A stretch of DNA of 64,000 nt from contig JAFISE010000145.1 of assembly GCA_022560025.1 (NCBI GenBank), forward strand, positions 1 to 64,000, given 5' to 3'. The DNA is from Stagonosporopsis chrysanthemi. Its lineage: Eukaryota > Ascomycota > Dothideomycetes > Pleosporales > Didymellaceae. Below are positions 58,830 through 64,000 of the stretch, one piece after another; within the stretch, counting starts at the first letter, position 1; each line of letters starts with the position of its first letter. Position numbers and translations under genes: made by a program. The notes under the pieces are model-generated. The model saw only the letters and a list, made by a program, of their open reading frames with translations, was not told where the DNA came from and made no database searches.

Positions 58830-61195
58830 ATGGCATCGGAAAACCACTTCTCCACTGAGGACGCTTGCATCGACCAGATTGGTTCTCATGCACATCATAG
58901 CTCTTTCGCAGCTGGTATGCCCGATCAGCTAAGGCGCGATGGGGGCCTAGCTCATACAGCGACCGGTATGCCTCTGAGCCAGCTTACAAGCCGTTACGCT
59001 GCACACCGTCCCGACGCAACGTAAGTAGCCTCTCTCATTGGTGTCCTGCTTCCCGGTCTGGCATGCAGGCTCCGTGGTGCTGCCTGCCGACCCCAGCCTG
59101 CATCCTCGACGCCTCTTTGCCTGGTGCTGGCAATCCCTACCCCTAAAACAAACACGTCGACGATGCCTTCCATCATGCTCGTTGTCGCACACATGTCGGA
59201 TGCATGGCACACCTAGTCGTCCCAACAGGCTGGTCTGTCACGTATGATCACACGACGAGCCTGGCGGGTCTGCCATACCGTCCCTGGTCAAGTAGACAAC
59301 TTATACCGTGTCACCCTACACTTGGTTACACATCGCTGTCGCTCGCATCAGTTGGACCGATTAGCATTGTTTTGCTGAGCTTACTGACTGCCAGCAGTTA
59401 CCAATCTGGTGTTGCCCCCTCCGATTCGGGGTCTGGGTCCATCTCAACCTCGCCCAGCTCCAACGCCTCGTCGGCACTAGCCTACTCCTACTCATCTTTT
59501 TCTCCGACTGTGGCCACAACCTACCCCAACCAGTACCCTGTAGCAAACAACTACGGCGGCTTCTCCTGTGGTTACAGTAACATAGCGACGACTCGACGGA
59601 TGTCCTCCATGTAGGTAGCCGTCGTGGCGCGTTTGTGCGCGACAAACCTAAGGTGTATGCATGACAGCTGACAGCAACACAATAGAACTGATGCTTCATC
59701 GTCGGCCATGTTACCTCCGACTCGATCACCAGGGTTGAGCAACCCTGTGTCACCGCCCATGGGTGTGCCGGCTCGGGACAACTATACAACAACAACGTCC
59801 AGCCTTCATCGAAGCTCTCATGCTTTGTCGCCTCGGCACTCTGATCTATCTCGCTACAGTTCTTTGCCTGATACTCCCAGGAGTGTTTCATTGTCCACCA
59901 TGCCTTTAGGATACAACTACCAGAACACTACCTACACAAACCACGCTCAATCGTCTGAGACACCACCATTCCATGCGCAAGAGACGTGGGGTACCATCAC
60001 TTGCGAGGGTACCACGGTCGTGCCGACGCTGGATACTAAAATCGAGAAAGGGTTTTTCTACTCCACCGACCGCGTCTGGACGTGCTATCGCAGGAACTAC
60101 TTTGCTGTCAACGTCTCATATGGACTGACGCCATGGATCTCGGGATCTCGCATATACCTTGACCAAGGTAACGGTAAACAGCCAGAACAGATTCAGTCAA
60201 TGGCCGTGTCTCTTGCTGCCGCTGTTGATGGCTCACAGGGAAAGACCATTGAGCTTATCCAACACACACCCAAGCGTGACAAGGGCCCACAGCTCTCCAT
60301 GAAGAAAGAGCTCCTCGCACCCACACCGCCTGGCAAGAGCCACGAGCATGGCGGTTACGGATTGAACACCTACCATCAGTCTTCCAGTGTGCCGGGTCCA
60401 CAACTGCCCCTGCAGGATGCATCTGACTCGTCACAACAATACTCGCCTACTAGCCACGGTAGCAGCAACTTCCAGCACAACTTTGAACGAATCCAGTTCA
60501 AGTCAGCCACGGCGAACAACGGGAAGCGCCGCGCCCAGCAACAGTATTATCACCTCATCGTCGAGCTCTGGGCCAATATCCAGAACCCACGAGACAATGA
60601 ACCCAAGTGGGTCAAGGTCGCAGCCCGCTCGTCACAGCAAGTCGTTGTGCGTGGGAGATCCCCCAGCCACTACCAGAACGAGGGCCCCCACAATGCTGGT
60701 GGTACCAGTCGAGGTGCTGGTGGGTCCGGGCTCGGCGGGCCTGGACATCACGGATTGGGTTCCAATGGTACACGAGCATTCCCGTCGTACAGCAACGGCC
60801 TCTCCAACGGCAGTGCAACACTCGGTGGTGGTATGTACCGAGGCACTACATACTCGCTCGACCCGAGCCCTATGGGCAGCCACTCTGTGAGCTCTGCTAG
60901 CTCATTGAGTGGGGGCCCGCCTGAGGGACTCGTTGGAGACCAGCACATGGTTGATGAAGACACCAAGATGAACGACGCGCCTCAGGAGTACTCGTACTAC
61001 CCAGCGCCACTGTACGAGAGCATCCCAGCGAAGATGGAACACTCTCTCCCGCTGCCGCAGCGCCTCGTCAAGGAAGAGTACCCTGGTCCTGCAGCGCTAG
61101 CCGCTGGCTGGCACAATGGCAGCTGCGGGCGATTCCAAGGCATGGAGACTAGTCGCGGGTACTACCCAGACGTGCATGCACATGCTGGGTACTGA
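58830..61195 (+). CDS. vib-1: NDT80/PhoG-domain transcription factor, VIB-1/XprG-like
   Basis: Preferred model of three exons: 58830-59020, 59398-59610 and 59686-61195; introns of 377 nt (GTAAGT...CTGACTGCCAGCAG) and 75 nt (GTAGGT...AATAG); 637 aa. Start MASENHFSTEDACIDQIGSH. An Ser/Tyr/Pro-rich N-terminus leads to the NDT80 DNA-binding domain at about 234-465, with WGTITCEGTTVVPTLDTKIE, GFFYSTDRVWTCYRRNYFAV, ERIQFKSATANNGKRRAQQQ and YHLIVELWANI. The C-terminal 170 residues are Gly/Ser-rich. VIB-1 and XprG drive secreted protease expression, heterokaryon-incompatibility death and starvation responses. An alternative start at 59204 inside intron 1 is in frame with exon 2. Confidence 0.92.
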
Positions 61196-62654
61196 GCTGT
61201 ACGCAGAGTCAAGGTTGGGCCTGAGGGCGGCTTCGCGATCTCCACTGCTGGTTCAGAGGTCGCGATCTCTTGCCCAACATCCACGGCAACCGGCCATTGT
61301 CGCTCGGCTCTTCCAAAGCCGGCTTCCACTGTCTCATTAGAGCTAGCAAGCAGGTTCTGCACGGCGGCACTTGCCGTGGAGCAGCATGACAGACGAACCT
61401 CGACGCTTCCATGACCACCACAACACACGGTCGTTTCGAACACACATTGGTGTGGCATCTGCCTTGGCGTTTGGTGTCTTTCTTTTTGCGTCGGTCCTTC
61501 CCCCCCCCCCCCCCCTTTCATGGTATTATGTTTAATCCTGCACCTAGCGCCGCTGTCATGAGACGATTATATGATGTGCAAGAGCGAGTGTTTTCTTATT
61601 CTTTGGGCACGCGGTACGTTTCCTTTGGCGTTGGGATAACGATTGTGCTTTTGGCGCGGATCAACACTGGTGTTGGGACATGGGCGCAGGAAAAAGGTCA
61701 CGAGTTATGGATGCATTGTGCACGGAGCTTGTGGGAAAAACCGGTCAGGTCATTGGTCATACCCCCTCTCTTATGTACTGTCACTGCCGGGCTCACGCTG
61801 GCCGGCGGTGGCAGAGACGACGGTTGTACGAGTAATGGGGCCATGGCCATGTTGTCGCCTTTGATATATCACAAGGACATGGAGTACAGACAGGCAGGAA
61901 GCACATGCGAGAGCGAGACTATGGCGCAGCAGATGCGGCTAACGATGGTGGCCTTTGTCGATTGTATGAATATATAGCCTCTAAAAGCTTCTGATAGTTA
62001 TGTGAATGCAGGCGGCCCTTGTTGTTTACTCGCCGTGTCCTCTCTGCTTTCCGCTTTGCACGCACGCTCGGTGGTACACGCCAGACACGCGGTCGTTCGA
62101 CTGCGACTGCTAAGGCGCCGCGAGTCATGCCCCACCACACCTCGACCACGCGCGTCCTTGCACGTCGTTGGCGCCCTATTCAGGCACACTACTGCGTGGT
62201 TCTGTCGGCTCGGCGCACACCGCCCCCTGCTCGTAATCTGGAATTTGCCTCATGACGTCCGCGAATTCCTTCTTCGTGTCGACGAGATGAGGAGTCGCTT
62301 CGTGGGGTGAAGTGCAAGGAACGGCCACTAGCGGCGGGGAAGGATGGAGCCTAAAAGAGGCGTCGGCGTCGGCGTTGGGCGCCTTAGCGGCAGCGTGGCA
62401 GGCTCGTCGGGGCGCGGTCCAAGTGCTGCCACGGAAGCGCAAGTACGCACGCAGTTGTCACGTCATCCCCCGAGCGCCAACGGACGCGTTCCCCTGCCGC
62501 CGGTTCCAGCCCTGGGTCGCTCTGGAGCCTCGAAACTCACCGCCAGACGTGCGCGCATCTCCTTTGCCTGCGCAAATATACGGAAGCAGCTGCGCTACTG
62601 CGAACGATCGCCCACCCGCCCTCTTGTGTCTGCGCCTGGATTGAGCGAGCAGCC
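61196..62654. other. Intergenic region with poly-C run
   Basis: About 1.46 kb holding the 3' flank of the NDT80-like gene and the promoter of the next gene. A run of 16 C lies at 61500-61515. A 188-codon plus-strand frame across the run (61411-61977) shows no family features and is probably untranslated sequence. Confidence 0.5.
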
Positions 62655-63631
62655 ATGGCCTGGCACGATGAGGATAGCTGGCTGACCCAGGCCCTGTCGC
62701 CCAAGCTGTCGACCATTGCGGCCACGCTGGCGGTTGCCCTTCTGCTGCCCCTTCTGCTGCATGCCTTCCTGTACCGCAAGGCCGCCAGCACGACCGGCCT
62801 GCCCACGTTCCTGCTCGTGGGGCCCAGCGGCGGCGGCAAGACGGCCTTTACGACTCTGGTATGCGCTTCCGTCCGATGTCCATGCCTGCACACAAAGTAG
62901 CCTGCACAAGAAGAAAGAATGCCACACTGACACCACCACCACCACCACAGACCGAGCGCGGCACCGTCCCCACCACCCACACCTCCACCACGCCCCTCTC
63001 CGTCGAAGCCCTCCTGCCCGGCCCCCACGTGCCCGCCTCCTCGCACTACCGCTCCCCCGGCGACCCCGCCTTCGAGCGCTCGCGCCGCTTCATCCTGCTC
63101 GACACCCCCGGCCACGGCAAGCTGCGCAACTACGCCACATCGTCTCTCGCCGACCCCAAGAATGTCCGCGGCATCATCTTCGTCGTCGACGCCGCCGCCA
63201 TCGACGAGGATGCCGGCCTGAACGAGGCAGCAGAGTACCTGCACGACGTCCTCCTCAGTCTGCAGAAGCGCTACACCGGCGCCAAGACCAGCAAGGGCCC
63301 CAAGGAAATCCCCGTCCTGGTCGCCGCAAACAAAATGGACCTCTTCACCGCGCTGCCCGCCAACGCCGTCAGGGCCAAGCTCGAAAAAGCAATCACGGCT
63401 GTCAGGGACAACAGGGCCAAGGCCCTGCGCGATGCGGGCGCCGCGCTGAGTGGCCAGGACGATGTCGATGACGACAAGGAGTGGCTGGGCGAGGGCGGCG
63501 AGGGCGTGTTTGAGTTTGACCAGATGCGGGAGATTGGGACGAGTGTTGATGTTGTCGGCGGCAATGTCAGTCAGGGGAAGAGTGTGGGCGACGTTGCGGC
63601 GTGGTGGGCGTGGGTTGGTGAGCATTTGTGA
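62655..63631 (+). CDS. SRP102: Signal recognition particle receptor beta subunit
   Basis: Two exons, 62655-62858 and 62951-63631, 92-nt intron (GTATGC...CCACAG), phase 0; 294 aa from MAWHDEDSWLTQ. One N-terminal transmembrane helix (about residues 20-40, LSTIAATLAVALLLPLLLHA) anchors it in the ER. The small GTPase fold shows G1 GPSGGGKT (56-63), a switch-I region TTHTSTTPLS, G3 DTPGHGKLRNY and G4 ANKMD. A long Asp/Glu insertion (SGQDDVDDDKEWLGEGGEG) precedes the C-terminal GNVSQGKSVGDVAAW block. The protein holds SR-alpha at the ER for cotranslational targeting. Confidence 0.95.
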
Positions 63632-64000
63632 GGGGGTTTCCCACACCTGAGCGAGACGTTGTGCAGCAAGATCAGACGGGAGAGTGCGCAGTGTGTGCGG
63701 GCGATGCTCATGCTCATGGGGAGCGGGTGGACTTGTATCTATAGGACGTGTGGGCGCGGGCGAGGCGACGGCGAGGCGACGGCGAGGCGATACCCACATT
63801 CCATGTTGATATTGAAATAAACATAACTTCTTTGTAAACCCCCTTGGCCCCACGACACTCAGCTTGATATCCACTCTGTACGACGGTTGGAGGTACGTTT
63901 CAGGGTTTTTCCAAGCGTCTCTTCTCTCTAATCCTGATAGATGAATAGTAAACTCTGGCAAAGAGTCTTCTGCACGACTCTTTACAAACCTCTTATCTTA
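63632..64000. other. 3' flank of the SRP receptor gene
   Basis: No gene seen. An 11-bp tandem repeat (CGAGGCGACGG, 2.7 copies) lies at 63761-63790, followed by AATAAA-like signals at 63816-63821 (gaaataaac). Confidence 0.5.

Noticed and set aside
61411..61977. 188-codon ORF after the NDT80-like gene
   Set aside because: Crosses the 16-C run and lacks family features; likely 3' untranslated sequence.

Overview
The window is nuclear DNA of a filamentous ascomycete, most likely a Dothideomycete of the Pleosporales type. The grounds are ascomycete gene content (cystathionine beta-synthase, VIB-1/XprG-type NDT80 factor, ArsH, Bem1, Argonaute), introns of about 45-60 nt with CTAAC/CTGAC branch sites, and one AT-rich block carrying the signature of repeat-induced point mutation (RIP). 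Species cannot be named from the sequence alone. Gene models below were built by eye from reading frames, splice signals and family knowledge; coordinates are whole-gene spans and exon limits are in the evidence.

Region 1 (1-10 kb) is a transposon graveyard. The left edge is the unmutated tail of a Ty3/gypsy element (pol chromodomain, an antisense ORF, polypurine tract, 3' LTR 1072-1349). It abuts about 7 kb of extremely TA-rich sequence in which zinc knuckle, reverse transcriptase, RNase H, integrase and chromodomain of another Ty3/gypsy element can still be read through many RIP-type stop codons. RIP-like changes run on into a broken superfamily-1 helicase gene (8.58-9.97 kb).

Region 2 (10-17.4 kb) is an accessory-looking group: two secreted glycoside hydrolases (GH1, GH43) on the minus strand, then ArsH with a likely mitochondrial presequence and a bZIP factor on the plus strand.

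Region 3 (18-31 kb) is mostly housekeeping: a polyproline protein of unknown function, a small three-exon V-ATPase subunit e gene, ARV1, a DUF8035-like polyproline protein, AIM41 (YqeY family) and the nucleoporin NUP155/170.

Region 4 (33-51 kb): cystathionine beta-synthase; a divergent Argonaute whose PIWI domain has lost the first catalytic Asp and which carries an in-frame TAA; VPS36 (ESCRT-II) divergent from a THP3/LENG8-like SAC3-domain gene; the polarity scaffold BEM1 with a GC-AG intron; and the M3 metallopeptidase saccharolysin.

Region 5 (51-64 kb): nearly 8 kb without a recognisable gene leads up to a VIB-1/XprG-like NDT80-family transcription factor, followed by the SRP receptor beta subunit. 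The most interesting items are the Argonaute locus, the RIP boundary at the helicase, the antisense ORF of the retroelement and the long empty region before the NDT80 gene.
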